This document shows positions 55,215 to 64,000 of a stretch of DNA of 64,000 bases, piece after piece; the stretch's first letter is position 1, and every line of letters starts with the position of its first letter. This DNA is from Zopfochytrium polystomum (Eukaryota > Chytridiomycota > Chytridiomycetes > Chytridiales > Chytridiaceae), in the NCBI GenBank assembly GCA_025765615.1, contig JAIVFJ010000007.1, positions 1-64,000 on the forward strand, read 5' to 3'. The translations under genes and the position numbers were made by a program. The notes beneath the pieces were generated by a model. That model made no database searches, was not told where the DNA came from, and saw only the letters and a program-made list of their open reading frames with translations.

Positions 55215-56363
55215 TCACAGCGATTCTTTAAAGTTCGGCTTTCCCTTGTAAAACTCAATGACGTCTGGGTCGATCAGAGCGACGACCGACCCTCTCGTTT
55301 TCCCAGAGCGCACAATCTTGAGGGCATTCAGCGCTTGGTCGAACGGGACAATCATCTCGACATGTGGCGTGTACTTTTTGTCCTTGAGCAAGTGGATGAG
55401 CTTGGTCAAGTCCTCCGAGTACTGGGCGGGCTTGGCCTCGCGCTCCAAAATGACGCCAAAGAATGTGGACGAAACGGATGAGAAAGGGTTGAGGTTGCGC
55501 GCTAGGACGCCCAGGACCGACAGGAAGGAGCCGCCGTCGGTCAACCCGAACATGACCAGCTTGCCATCTTTGTCCAACAACCGAAGGTCCCTGCCAAACT
55601 GGGACGGCCCAACGCCGTCAAACACGGCCTTCATCTTGAGCTTCTCTCGCTCCAACGCGGCGACGAAATCGCCGCGCTTGTAGTCGATCGCGCGTACGCC
55701 CATGCTCTCAACGTACCCGACTTTTTCCGTGGAGCACGTGCCGTGCACGACCACGTTTGGGTGCTCCAACCGCAGGAGCTCGCACAGGGCGGAACCCACA
55801 CCACCCGCGGCCGCATGCACGAGCACGTGGTCGCCATCCTTCAGCGAGATGCCCGTGCGACGGATCATTTGGTACGCGGTGGTAGAGTTCAACACGAGGG
55901 CGACGAGCTGGGTCAGGTCGACCGCGTGGGGGTCTTCAGGCGAGTTGTAAGTGAGCGGGAACGGCACCTTTACGAGGTTTTTCTTGGGAGCTGTGATGTC
56001 GACGATGGAGTGGGTCTTCCAGCCGCCGACGGACAGCATCGCACACACGACGTCGCCGACGGCCAGGTCGGGGCATCCGTCGGGAAGCGGGTTGTTTCCC
56101 TTCTTGGCAATGTCCTGGACGACGGCGACAAAGGCGTATCCGGGGGTGATTGGGGTCGGGAAGGAGCGAAAGTAGGTGCCGTTTGACGTGCTGACGTCGG
56201 TGAAGCACACGATCGAGGCGAGATGCTTGAGCAGCGCTTGTCCAGGCTGGAGATCTGTGTTCAGGTTGACTGTTTGTAACGTCTGTGCGTCAGTGGTCTT
56301 CGTGTCACTGGCCCACACTGATGTGCTGATGACATTTTGGGTGGCGGTGCTGCTGCTGCTCAT
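55215..56363 (-). CDS. Zinc-independent MDR quinone oxidoreductase (zeta-crystallin-like)
   Basis: A single uninterrupted 382-aa frame from ATG 56361-56363. The N-terminal GroES-like part (QALLKHLASIVCFTDVSTSN; GYAFVAVVQDIAKKG; VGDVVCAMLSVGGW) lacks the structural and catalytic zinc ligands of true alcohol dehydrogenases. The Rossmann NADPH site is HAAAGGVGSALCELLRLEHP, followed by GVRAIDYKRGDF, VFDGVG and GKLVMFG, with a C-terminal GKTRGSVVALIDPD. Such VAT-1/zeta-crystallin relatives reduce quinones or other alpha,beta-unsaturated carbonyls in the cytosol. It is one of the few long genes here without introns or frame breaks. Confidence 0.92.
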   Translation of the reverse strand: MSSSSTATQNVISTSVWASDTKTTDAQTLQTVNLNTDLQPGQALLKHLASIVCFTDVSTSNGTYFRSFPTPITPGYAFVAVVQDIAKKGNNPLPDGCPDLAVGDVVCAMLSVGGWKTHSIVDITAPKKNLVKVPFPLTYNSPEDPHAVDLTQLVALVLNSTTAYQMIRRTGISLKDGDHVLVHAAAGGVGSALCELLRLEHPNVVVHGTCSTEKVGYVESMGVRAIDYKRGDFVAALEREKLKMKAVFDGVGPSQFGRDLRLLDKDGKLVMFGLTDGGSFLSVLGVLARNLNPFSSVSSTFFGVILEREAKPAQYSEDLTKLIHLLKDKKYTPHVEMIVPFDQALNALKIVRSGKTRGSVVALIDPDVIEFYKGKPNFKESL

Positions 56364-56408
56364 TTTTGCATTTGCAATAATAGCCCAGACACCTAAAAAA
56401 AAATGTTT

Positions 56409-56410
<2 letters not shown>

Positions 56411-56440
<30 letters not shown>
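56411..56440 (-). repeat. 30-nt poly(T) (poly(A) on minus strand) ending a chimeric fragment
   Basis: An uninterrupted T run of 30. On the minus strand it follows directly the 3' flank of a carrier-gene fragment, as a poly(A) tail would. Confidence 0.8.
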
Positions 56441-56442
<2 letters not shown>

Positions 56443-56459
56443 GAGCTTGCATTGTTTGC

Positions 56460-56575
56460 AAAAGAATCCGCTCTACAACGAACGATCCGTAATGAATAAT
56501 AAACTCCACCGTAGCAAACATGATTGCGGTGTTCGGCACAACCCGCATCAAACGCGTCGTCAACCCGCCGGTGGC
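56460..56575 (-). pseudogene. 3' fragment of the mitochondrial carrier gene
   Basis: Minus-strand reading RLMRVVPNTAIMFATVEFII then HYGS matches the last exon of the carrier at 16351-18244. One extra T disrupts the stop region, and about 35 bp of 3' flank (gtagagcg...) precedes the poly(A). No intron of the carrier lies in this part, so splicing state cannot be tested. Confidence 0.85.
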
Positions 56576-56589
56576 TGTGTCCACCACAA

Positions 56590-56720
56590 TGGAGTAGGTC
56601 CCAGGTTGAGCGCGCTCGTCATCGACCCGGAGCCGCGGGACCGGCTCCAAGCCCAGCGATTGCTCCAAGAGCTCCACCGCCTCGTCCGCGTCTTTCCTTC
56701 ACAAACGTTCCAGCAAACGG
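56590..56720 (-). repeat. Copy b of the 'SLGLEPDPRLR' repeat family
   Basis: Minus-strand DNA matches the 3' part of the copy at 62357-62790: DDFVPSRLLER, a frame break, KDADEAVELLEQSLGLEPVP, then RLRVDDE. It is fused at about 56585 to the carrier fragment. Confidence 0.75.
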
Positions 56721-56845
56721 CTCGGCACAAAGTCATCCAACCTGTCGCTCTGTGGAGACGGATTGCCTCGGGTACTATCATTCGACAGTCGAATGTTTAG
56801 CTTAGATCGAAAAATGTAAAACGGTTTGGTTTTTCTTATCCTCCT

Positions 56846-57507
56846 TTATTCGACAATTAGAACGCTACCTTCTTGTTTGGCATCGTTGATCCTAGCCACC
56901 ACCATCACTGCCGGCATGCGAGTTAGGGTCCATGGCATCTCGGATTCGCGTAATAGTTTCATCCAATGGCGCCTTGGTCCAATGTCGCCTTCCTCAGTAA
57001 TTAAAGCTTCCGCACGCAGTCCGCGATCTCTGCGCAGCCAAAGCGGGATGCAAATTGACCCCGACAGAATTTCGGTGATGACTCTGTCAGATCGAAGCTC
57101 CATAATAGCAACGTGGAGGGAGGTTGTCATCAAGATGCCCCATAAGGACTGCGGGGCTCTCAACTACCTCCCCCAGTTCTTCCACCGATAATTCACTGAG
57201 CCTAAAGGCTTCATACCGTTTAAAGCGTTCTGTGGCGTCAGTCATCTTGACCTCGATAATTATAATCCTGAACATTTGGAAGAGTACGCAACCATCAGGA
57301 CTTCTTGCACCTTTCGAACGGATCCACTCTGAACTGGGCGGATGGCGTGTTCCACTGCTGCCTACAGTGATGTTGCGTCGCCAAGGGGTAAGGCACTGTC
57401 CAGGATGCTTCATCAAAGGCGAAGATGGACATAATTGCTTTGATGTCGGATATGTCCACTTCCCGACTAAAGAAATCACCTAGGCTCTGAATGCCACAGG
57501 CTTCCAA
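56846..57507 (-). pseudogene. Broken unrecognised gene
   Basis: Minus-strand pieces in three successive frames: GIQSLGDFFSREVDISDIKA, DEASWTVPYPLATQHHCRQQ and SAQFRVDPFERC; then FKRYEAFRLSELSVEELGEV with SPAVLMGHLDDN; then IMELRSDRVITEILSGSICI, PLWLRRDRGLRAE and MPAVMVVARINDAKQEGSVL. They form one plausible globular protein of about 210 residues interrupted by two frame changes. I cannot name the family. Frame changes near 57330 and 57115 have no splice signals. Confidence 0.45.
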
Positions 57508-60500
57508 TACATCGGGGTTGAAAAATCATCTGACTTCACAGTAGTGGGACAAGCTATGGTACTTTATTGCCAATCGACCGAAGCTCTGCCACGACCTTGA
57601 CGACCATTTCTTGTTGTAATTCTGGTATCGCAGGATGACTACGCATTGGCAATGCTTGAGTTCTGTGTTCTTCGCCCTCGCGGCCAACTACTTTTGTTTG
57701 AGCTGGGCTCCGCCGTCTCGCCCGCCAGGCTTGAACTGTGGGAAAGGGCCATGCATCAACAGGATCGCTGGCGCCAGCCTCCCATATCTGCAAGGGCAGC
57801 TGCATTCTGGTGCTTTGGGGCTAACTGCACCCAACTAGCTGCATCCAAAAAGAGCAGATCTGTTTCAGCTTTTTGGGATGGCAGCCTTGCCCAAAATGAA
57901 GAAAAAGAAAAACGAATCCCTTAAAGGTAGAGCTGCTTAGTGTTGTCAAGTCTGTCCAAGTTCCGTGCGGGCCGAGGCGAAAGGGACCAAGACTCAAAGA
58001 CTCGCTCAGCCCGTGAATCCAAGTAGTCTGATCCCTGATGAGCCGCGAAGGCTTGGACCACCTCGTTCCTTGCATCCACAGAGGCGGCTGAGTGTTCCCT
58101 TTCCCTGCCGTGTCTGACCATGTACAGATCGCTTCCTTACGCTCTGCAAGCATTTGATAATCTCCTTCCTTCAAAGCTTCCTGTCGAGGTTGAGATCTGA
58201 GCCTTTTCCTGGTGTCTTGTGACGCTTGTGTAGTGGCCAGACAAACCCCCTTTTCGTACGAACCGTTGTCAAGAATTCTTGGCAAACGTTATCAGAAGCG
58301 CGAAGTCAATTTTCACTTCCGACCTAGTTGAAGAGGAATCTCATCATAATTCACGGCGTAGATTCCGAGAATGGCGCGCAAGAGTGATCAAATCGCGCCG
58401 CTTCGTCAAGGCAAGGCATTCTTTCAATGCCCATTGTCGCTCGTGGATTTTCGGCTTTGCTCTCGGGTTTTTGGAAGCCGCTCGACCATTCTTCGGTCCT
58501 TTGGATCCTGCAATTCGAATTTTCGTCTTGAAGAACAAGGCTGTTTGTAGCGTTCTCAGTCAGTGAACTCCTTGATGGGCAGCATCTGTGGCATCCAAAT
58601 TTGATAACCGTATGGCGCATTCTGCAGGAAGCAGATCGGCGGTGATAAGTTGGCGCACCAACGTAAAATCGAGGGGTGGACGGATGCCTGAACGCTCTGC
58701 AAAAGGCGTTTCAAACGGGTTGGGCTCAGGGCCCCACAACACGCATCACGCGTGAGACCGCTTTCGCACACGCTGCTGTGCGAGTGCGGTGTGAAATGAG
58801 TGGATGGCGAGGAGACGATGAAAGGCAGACGGGAGGGATCAGTGGGAGGGAGGGAGTGAGGAAGGATTCTTCTGCCCCAGACAGAAAAAGGCATCTTTCT
58901 GCAGGAAAGCGGGCGAGTGTTGTTGAGGCAATAACGGCGACCGGTGGGTGGCGCGGACGTGAGTGGGAGATTTCGTCTCCCATGCTGGTTTCGCTGATCT
59001 TTCTTCCCCTTCCTTCTTCTTCTTCTTTTTTTTCAAGGTATGGTGTAGGTGGTTCAGGCTGGAACATTTCTGCCCGTGTTTCTTGTATGGTCGTCGACAA
59101 AGGCGAACAACAGCATCTAAGCCGTTTGTTTGAAGTTTCTTTAAAATAACCCTTTTGAAGTCAACAACGCCTACTCCCCCACCACCATCCTCGCAAATAC
59201 AGTAACGCTTGAGTGGATGATGCGCAAAAAGATTCAGTCGGACGGAGCGACGGTGCAAGTGTGGGGAGGTGGCTTTCGGCGGACTTCGTGGAAGCAGGTC
59301 TGAACCTGGGCCGTCTCGCACGAACCCTTGTGCCAGGGTCTCCCTCTTACTCCACACTCAGAGCTTCTGTCAACATCATCTTGCTGAACAAGCATTCATC
59401 CGTTCCAGGACTCAGAACCTCGCGGCTGCTCCCTTCCCACCGCACGACGCCTACCGTTGACGGGGTCTCTGAGAACGGTGGCTGGGAGCGCGACACTACT
59501 GGTGAAGTTGGAACAAGAGGGGGAAAAAGATTCTGGTGCGGGATTTTACGAGGCATTTCAATGAGATGGCTACCAAGCGGTCAAACGCAGCGAGCACGCC
59601 AGGTTAAAGGAGCGGAAGTGGCCGTCATCATGTCATGGCATCGGCAGCGACATCAGGCGGGCCCTTCTTGCAAAACTCCTTCGCCTTATTCAGGTCACCC
59701 GGCCCTCCCCGGGAGTTGCAGACCGCTGGCGCGCAGAGGCGCACCGAACCAATGCACCCCATGCCAAAGGGGAGGGTGAGAGTGAGGAGTGAGAGAGAGC
59801 GAGGGAGACTGCCGGGGATGCAATGCACTATTGAAATTTGCTACTATTTGGCGGCAAATGTCCATCCGGTTAAAAGACTCGTTCCCGATTCTCCTCGTTT
59901 TCAAAAAGTAATGTATCGGAGCCGGTCCTCGCGAGAGTCTCGAACAAACAGGACTTCCGGCGTCACCCTGAGCCGCTGAGGCGGGCTGATGTGGCGGATG
60001 CCGTTTGGACGCGCCATTGTCGCCGCAGTCGCTCCCGCCATCATCGACCATGACTCTTGCGCGATGGAGGACGATCGCCGGGGGGAAGACGGCGGCTGTA
60101 CCAACGCAGTGTCGTTGGCGTGGTCACGGTTGGGCTGCGATTGTCGTTGGGACAGGTCTGATCTCATCCGATCGTGTTGATCACAGATTGACTTTTGAGA
60201 CGTCCATAGGTTACACGGGAGTTAGGTGGTCGCTGTTCAAAGTCCTATCTCCGTCTTTCATTCTCTTAGTTCTTTTTTTATTGTAAGAATAATATGTATA
60301 CCCCGCCCACACAGCCCTGCGAGAAGAACAACAAGGTGGCGACAGCAAGAAGGCAGAGACGGCGCAACAAAGAGAGCGAAGGTTGTATGTAGCATGGAGG
60401 AGGGGCGGGAGGGAAGAACGGCATGCAGGCAGAGCCGGCAGGATATAGAGTGAGCGTGAGAGTGAGAAAGTGAGAAAGTGAGAAAGTGGGAGAGTGAGGG

Positions 60501-60540
60501 AGAGAGTGAGGTGTGTGAGTGCGTGAGTAACGAGTTTGGG
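57508..60540. other. 3-kb stretch without a recognised gene
   Basis: Many short overlapping frames on both strands, none with a domain I recognise. It contains a copy of the SUGCT 5' end (59987-60135), a T-rich run (59008-59034) and GAGTGAGA-type purine repeats around 60452-60530. Confidence 0.4.
59987..60135. repeat. Truncated copy of the SUGCT-like gene 5' end
   Basis: Aligns with 43487-43665 over the start codon and 5' flank, with several deletions. On the minus strand an ATG at the matching site opens MARPNG, unlike the parent's MARTLQ, and the frame is not conserved. No downstream exon is present. Confidence 0.55.
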
Positions 60541-60562
60541 GAACTTTAGGAGTGGGCTGCCC

Positions 60563-61087
60563 TTAGGCGTACATAGTGAACCCCCGTCTCGTCAGCGAGT
60601 CGACGAGCGCCATCTTGTCGGCCACATCCGCTTCGATCGTGCCGTCGTCTGCCACGGTTACGTTCTTGAGCCCGGCGGCGTCCACAAGGGTCAAGTCCGT
60701 GAATATGGCCCTCGCGTCGTTGATCATGACCGAGTTCGCCATGCCGAAGCATTCCTTGCACTCGCTGTCCATGACTGCCGATATGACCAGGCCGGTCCCC
60801 TCGACTTGTTCGATGTTTCGCCTGTCGAGTTTGACCCTCCCCTTGAATTTCTTCTTGCTCGCCGCCTTTGGTCCAACTGCGTCCGGCATGGGTGCCCGTG
60901 GAGCGCATCCCCCGCTGCACGTGAAGCCGTTCCTGGTGCAGCCGCTTGCCGTGAACTGGCAGTTCATGCCGTGACAGCAGCATTCCCACTGCCTGACCGT
61001 GCAATCGGCTCGAGCGCCCGTTGTTTCGCTCATCACGACGAAGGCAATGATTGCGAGTGCAAGTCCGATGGGTTTCGACAGTAGCAT
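60563..61087 (-). CDS. Secreted Cys-rich protein, unrecognised
   Basis: The start is ATG 61085-61087. A 174-aa product begins with a strong signal peptide (MLLSKPIGLALAIIAFVVMS, then ETTGARA). A cysteine-dense segment follows: ten Cys between mature residues about 1-40, including WECCCHGMNC and CTRNGFTCSGGC. A basic linker (KAASKKKFKGRVKLDRR) leads to a beta/alpha-like domain with a CKEC pair (SECKECFGMANSVMINDARA) and no further Cys. Single exon, no frame break, st6p at 60563-60565. The layout resembles small secreted effectors or cell-wall proteins, but no family is recognised. A CA repeat lies about 160 bp upstream of the start codon. Confidence 0.7.
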   Translation of the reverse strand: MLLSKPIGLALAIIAFVVMSETTGARADCTVRQWECCCHGMNCQFTASGCTRNGFTCSGGCAPRAPMPDAVGPKAASKKKFKGRVKLDRRNIEQVEGTGLVISAVMDSECKECFGMANSVMINDARAIFTDLTLVDAAGLKNVTVADDGTIEADVADKMALVDSLTRRGFTMYA

Positions 61088-61247
61088 TGAGGTTGACCGT
61101 TTTCCTTTTTGTTGTGTGTGGATTCTTCTTCTTTCTCTCATTATATACTTGGAAATGTGTCTCTCTCAATCTCATGCCCTCACTCTGTCTCTGTCCTTGT
61201 CTGTCAAACAACAGTGACAGCTGCGCGCGGCCTGTCTCACCCGCCCA

Positions 61248-61249
<2 letters not shown>

Positions 61250-61302
<53 letters not shown>
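61250..61302. repeat. (CA)n microsatellite
   Basis: About 26 uninterrupted CA units in the 5' flank of the secreted Cys-rich gene. Confidence 0.95.
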
Positions 61303-61305
<3 letters not shown>

Positions 61306-61698
61306 AGCCACACACTGGGATGGAAACAAACGAACAAACGAACAAACGGAAAAGTCAATTTGGGCAAAGCGTGTGACTGACTGACTGATCGACAAAGAAG
61401 AGGAAAGATTCCATTCTATCCTGATTCCTGTGTCTCGTCCCAGTTCGCAGCGCTGCCGTCACTCACTCAGTCACTCAGACACTCGCTTGTCTTTTGGGGC
61501 CAAAACTAAAAATGTTTTTTACCTTTCTAATCCTAGGTTTTCCGCGACGGAAAACACAGTCCACCAAAATACAACAGGAAAAACTCTGAAACGAGGTGCC
61601 CCCAGCTCGCTGCTGTAGACTTTGTCTCACGTTGCCCAAACCCGGAAGAAGCACAAAATTCACCCGTTCGAAAAACATTACATTTTGAGACAGAGTGA

Positions 61699-61725
61699 TG
61701 TGTGTGTGTGTGTGTGTGTGTGTGT
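61699..61725. repeat. (TG)n microsatellite
   Basis: About 13 TG units, then tctgtgtc. Confidence 0.95.
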
Positions 61726-61739
61726 CTGTGTCAAAGCGG

Positions 61740-62350
61740 TTTTGGGTCCGTCAACGGAAAGACTTTGGCCAACACATGTGATCGACCGCATAGCCAGACG
61801 GTCCTCGAGGAGCTTCTTGACTCGGATCCCATTGGGTCGACTGCGGCTGCCTAATACTCACTCTCAGCACAGCGATATCGTTCTCCTTGGCCGATGGCAA
61901 CCCGTGGTTGGAAGCCAGATTTCGTACGGTGGTGCAGCCGGTCGCGACGATGCTGTGGAGGCTTTTCTTGCATCACTCGCTGCTGCCTGCTGCCCCGCAC
62001 TCGGAGACTCTTCGACAACTGTCGGCCGAAGAAGCCTGGCGTTGCGGCCCAATAAGGAAGAGGTATCTGCCGTGAAAAGTGTATTGAAACGCTTTCAGAG
62101 TTTCCAAAAAATAAGGAGGAGCTTGAACGATAGAAGTCCAGATCCCATTGTGATGCATCCAATCCGCCGCTGGTTGGGGGTAGCTCGCGCCCCGTAAAGT
62201 TTGGGTACCCGGTTCCTTGCTGTAAACTTGCGATTACTGGCATGATCAAAGTGGCGTTGTTATCAGAAGAGCAGATTGACCTAGTCACGGGCGGTCCGAC
62301 ATCCATGTTCTGTGCATGGTTGAATCAAGCAATAATAAATAGACCTCTAT
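61740..62350. other. Unassigned interval
   Basis: A plus-strand frame (61622-62197) and a minus-strand frame (61851-62306) overlap. Neither shows a recognisable motif. Confidence 0.3.
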
Positions 62351-62356
62351 TTGATT

Positions 62357-62790
62357 TCATTCGTCGTCTTCATAAACGGCGCGAAGCAGCAGATCCGACT
62401 CCAAGCCCAGCGATTGTTCCACCACCGCCTCGTCCGCATCCTCCTGCACGAAAGTGTCCAACAAGCGGCTCGGCACAAAGACATCCGCCCCGGGCGGGCG
62501 CGACCAAATCTGCAGCTGCCGATCGTCGTTGTGGACGACGCTGTACGAGAACGGGTACGGGGACGCTTTCTCGGGGAACTCCTTGTCCGGACAGTTGGCA
62601 TTGTTCTCGAGGACGGCGGCGAGGTGGTCGTGCTGGTCGTGCAGGAGCAACAGGTGCCTGACAAACTGCCTAGGTGAAGGTAGACAGGCTGCGGTGGTCG
62701 TCGTTGGTGCTTTCGGCAGCCTCGATGAAGCAGTTGTAGGCCAACCGGTGGCAGGAGAAGACGGACCCGGCGAGGACGCTCGCTCTGCCT
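62357..62790 (-). CDS. Repeat-family gene copy c ('FVPSRLLDTFVQED...SLGLE')
   Basis: The longest member of an unnamed family. An upstream piece reads SCHRLAYNCFIEAAE and HRSLST, then a break, then QFVRHLLLLHDQHDHLAAVL, YSVVHNDDRQLQIWSRPPGA, DVFVPSRLLDTFVQEDADEA and VVEQSLGLESDLLLRAVYED with a stop at 62357. Homologous DNA occurs at 19300-19480 (plus), 56590-56720 (minus) and 63123-63390 (minus). Function unknown. The break near 62680 may be an intron or a frameshift. Confidence 0.4.
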
Positions 62791-63122
62791 GACTTCGTTT
62801 GTTTGTTTCTTCGTCTGTTTGTTCTCTTCACCACACGCTGTGTGTCAAATTTCTAGTCTAGGCTTGGAGACGCGCGCGCAAGGCACAGCAAAGATATGAC
62901 GTCAAACCATCAACAGCGAACACTCTCAAGCTTGGAACTGTTGAACTGGGATGCTGCACACTCTGCTGGAAGAAAGCAGCAGGCTGAAACGTTTTGAGGC
63001 AACAGTGTATGTTCTCGTTGAAGCAGTTGTTCGTTCCGACAAAAATCAGAACACAAACCGATATCCATTCAGTCACCGCCACCCACCGAGCCCACATTAA
63101 AAAGATCTTTATTTTACATAAT

Positions 63123-63390
63123 TTTCATTTGTCGTCTTCATAAACGGCGCGGAGCCGTGGATCTGGCTCCAAGTCTTCGCTTCGATGTGGGCGTCCTGGT
63201 CTTCAAAGAGCAGCAGGTGCCGGACAAACTCCTTGCAGGTGCCCCGTTTCCTCCAGCCTTTGAAGAAAGTGGACAGGCTGCGGTAGTCGCCGTCTTCGTA
63301 CCTTTGGGCGGCCTCAATGAAGTGGCTGTTGGCCAACCGGTGGCAGGAGAGGATGACTCCGACGAGATGGCTTGCACTGCACGGCTGCAT
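63123..63390 (-). pseudogene. Repeat-family copy d, internally deleted
   Basis: Minus-strand reading SCHRLANSHFIEAAQRYEDG, DYRSLSTFFKGW, CKEFVRHLLLFEDQDAH, then the frame slips into the terminal TWSQIHGSAPFMKTTNE, which is the out-of-frame version of the family end (LGLEPD..LRAVYEDDE). Compared with copy c, about 200 bp between the HLLL and SLGLE blocks are missing. Confidence 0.5.
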
Positions 63391-63699
63391 TGTTGTGGGT
63401 TTGTTTCTCTTCCCAAACGCCTTCCCTTTCCAGATTTTCCGCGAGTTTTGATTTACATACGTAAACTTTTCATCGTGTGTACTGAGCCTCTTCTCCTGTT
63501 ACTTGTGTGTCTGGAGACACGCCCGTGAGTCATTGTTCCAACAAGCTTAGCCTGTTGCATCGGGAAGCTGCGCAGACTCCGCTAGAGCCAGCAGCCGAGT
63601 GGAATGACTTTTGGAGCTGTGCTTGTTATGTTATCCGCTGTACAAATGAGTAGTATGAGCCGGGTGAGACACGGAGAACCGAACCAAGCGACATTCCAT

Positions 63700-64000
63700 T
63701 CAGTCGCTGCCACCACCGCGGCCAACCTCGCCGACTTCTAACGCCGCGATGGCGGCGGCTTCGTCCTCACCGACCCCATCGCTGCCGTGACCAGCACCTT
63801 CCTCCTCCGAAACTCCTGCCATCGGCATAGCCGCCGCCGCGCCCGCTCCACCACCCACGGGACGCCTCCCGCCACCCCGGTCGCCCTCCGCACCCTCCGC
63901 GGCCGCTGCCGCCGACGCGCCGGGCCGCGATTGCTGGCGCCCTCGAATGGGCGGAAGCGCGCGGACGGGCTTGCGTATCAGCATCTCGATCTCGCGTTTG
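63700..64000 (-). CDS. Partial Ala/Gly-rich protein, C-terminal end
   Basis: The frame is open from the right window edge (reading KREIEMLIRKPVRALPPIRG) through Ala- and Gly-rich disorder and an acidic stretch (VSEEEGAGHGSDGVGEDEAA) to a stop at 63700-63702. The 5' part lies outside the window. High GC alone can keep frames open, so this is tentative. Confidence 0.35.
   Translation of the reverse strand, partial: KREIEMLIRKPVRALPPIRGRQQSRPGASAAAAAEGAEGDRGGGRRPVGGGAGAAAAMPMAGVSEEEGAGHGSDGVGEDEAAAIAALEVGEVGRGGGSD

Noticed and set aside
61250..61725. CA and TG runs as a possible CRISPR or Z-DNA regulatory array
   Set aside because: They are plain dinucleotide microsatellites without spacers.

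Overview
This window is nuclear DNA from a eukaryote, most likely a zoosporic (chytrid-type) fungus. The genes contain many short GT-AG introns (mostly 44-160 bp) and have GC-rich exons. The gene set mixes fungal markers (Pet127, Tap42, a Spa2/GIT-type SHD scaffold, a GH7-like secreted enzyme, a GH127 arabinofuranosidase) with genes that zoosporic fungi share with animals (an AXDND1-like axonemal protein, the gamma-secretase subunit Aph-1, a soluble-type adenylyl cyclase, a BAR-PH-ArfGAP-ankyrin protein). No species is assigned.

Layout. 0.3-1.3 kb: one unrecognised protein. 2.0-8.6 kb: arm A of a large inverted duplication, holding a soluble adenylyl-cyclase-like gene (minus) divergent from a GNAT acetyltransferase (plus), with the 3' exon of a tiny SARAH-like gene at its edge. 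9-13 kb (minus): an R3HCC1L-like protein and Pet127. 13-15.5 kb: a broken unrecognised gene. 16.3-18.2 kb: a pyrimidine-nucleotide-type mitochondrial carrier with a 14-nt microexon. 18.7-29 kb: Tap42, the SHD scaffold, a small putative membrane protein, and repeat-rich gaps with a copia remnant and a hAT-like MITE. 29-46.5 kb: a dense block with ArfGAP, GH7-like, AXDND1-like, ribosomal protein eL20, Aph-1, eIF5A, a SUGCT-like CoA-transferase (with a 10-nt microexon) and GH127. 47.4-54.1 kb: arm B, an inverted and decayed copy of arm A, flanked by a related pair of direct repeats. 55-64 kb: a zinc-independent quinone oxidoreductase, a chimeric poly(A)-bearing gene fragment, a secreted Cys-rich protein, dispersed copies of an unnamed repeat family, and a partial Ala/Gly-rich gene running off the right edge.

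Quality. Several otherwise conserved genes (eIF5A, ArfGAP, GH7, Aph-1, SUGCT) each carry one or two one-to-two-base frame breaks, many in short homopolymers. This suggests residual assembly indels. The lesions in arm B are denser and mostly not in homopolymers, so arm B looks like genuine pseudogene decay. Exon boundaries were inferred by eye from splice signals and family conservation. No alignment or database search was run.
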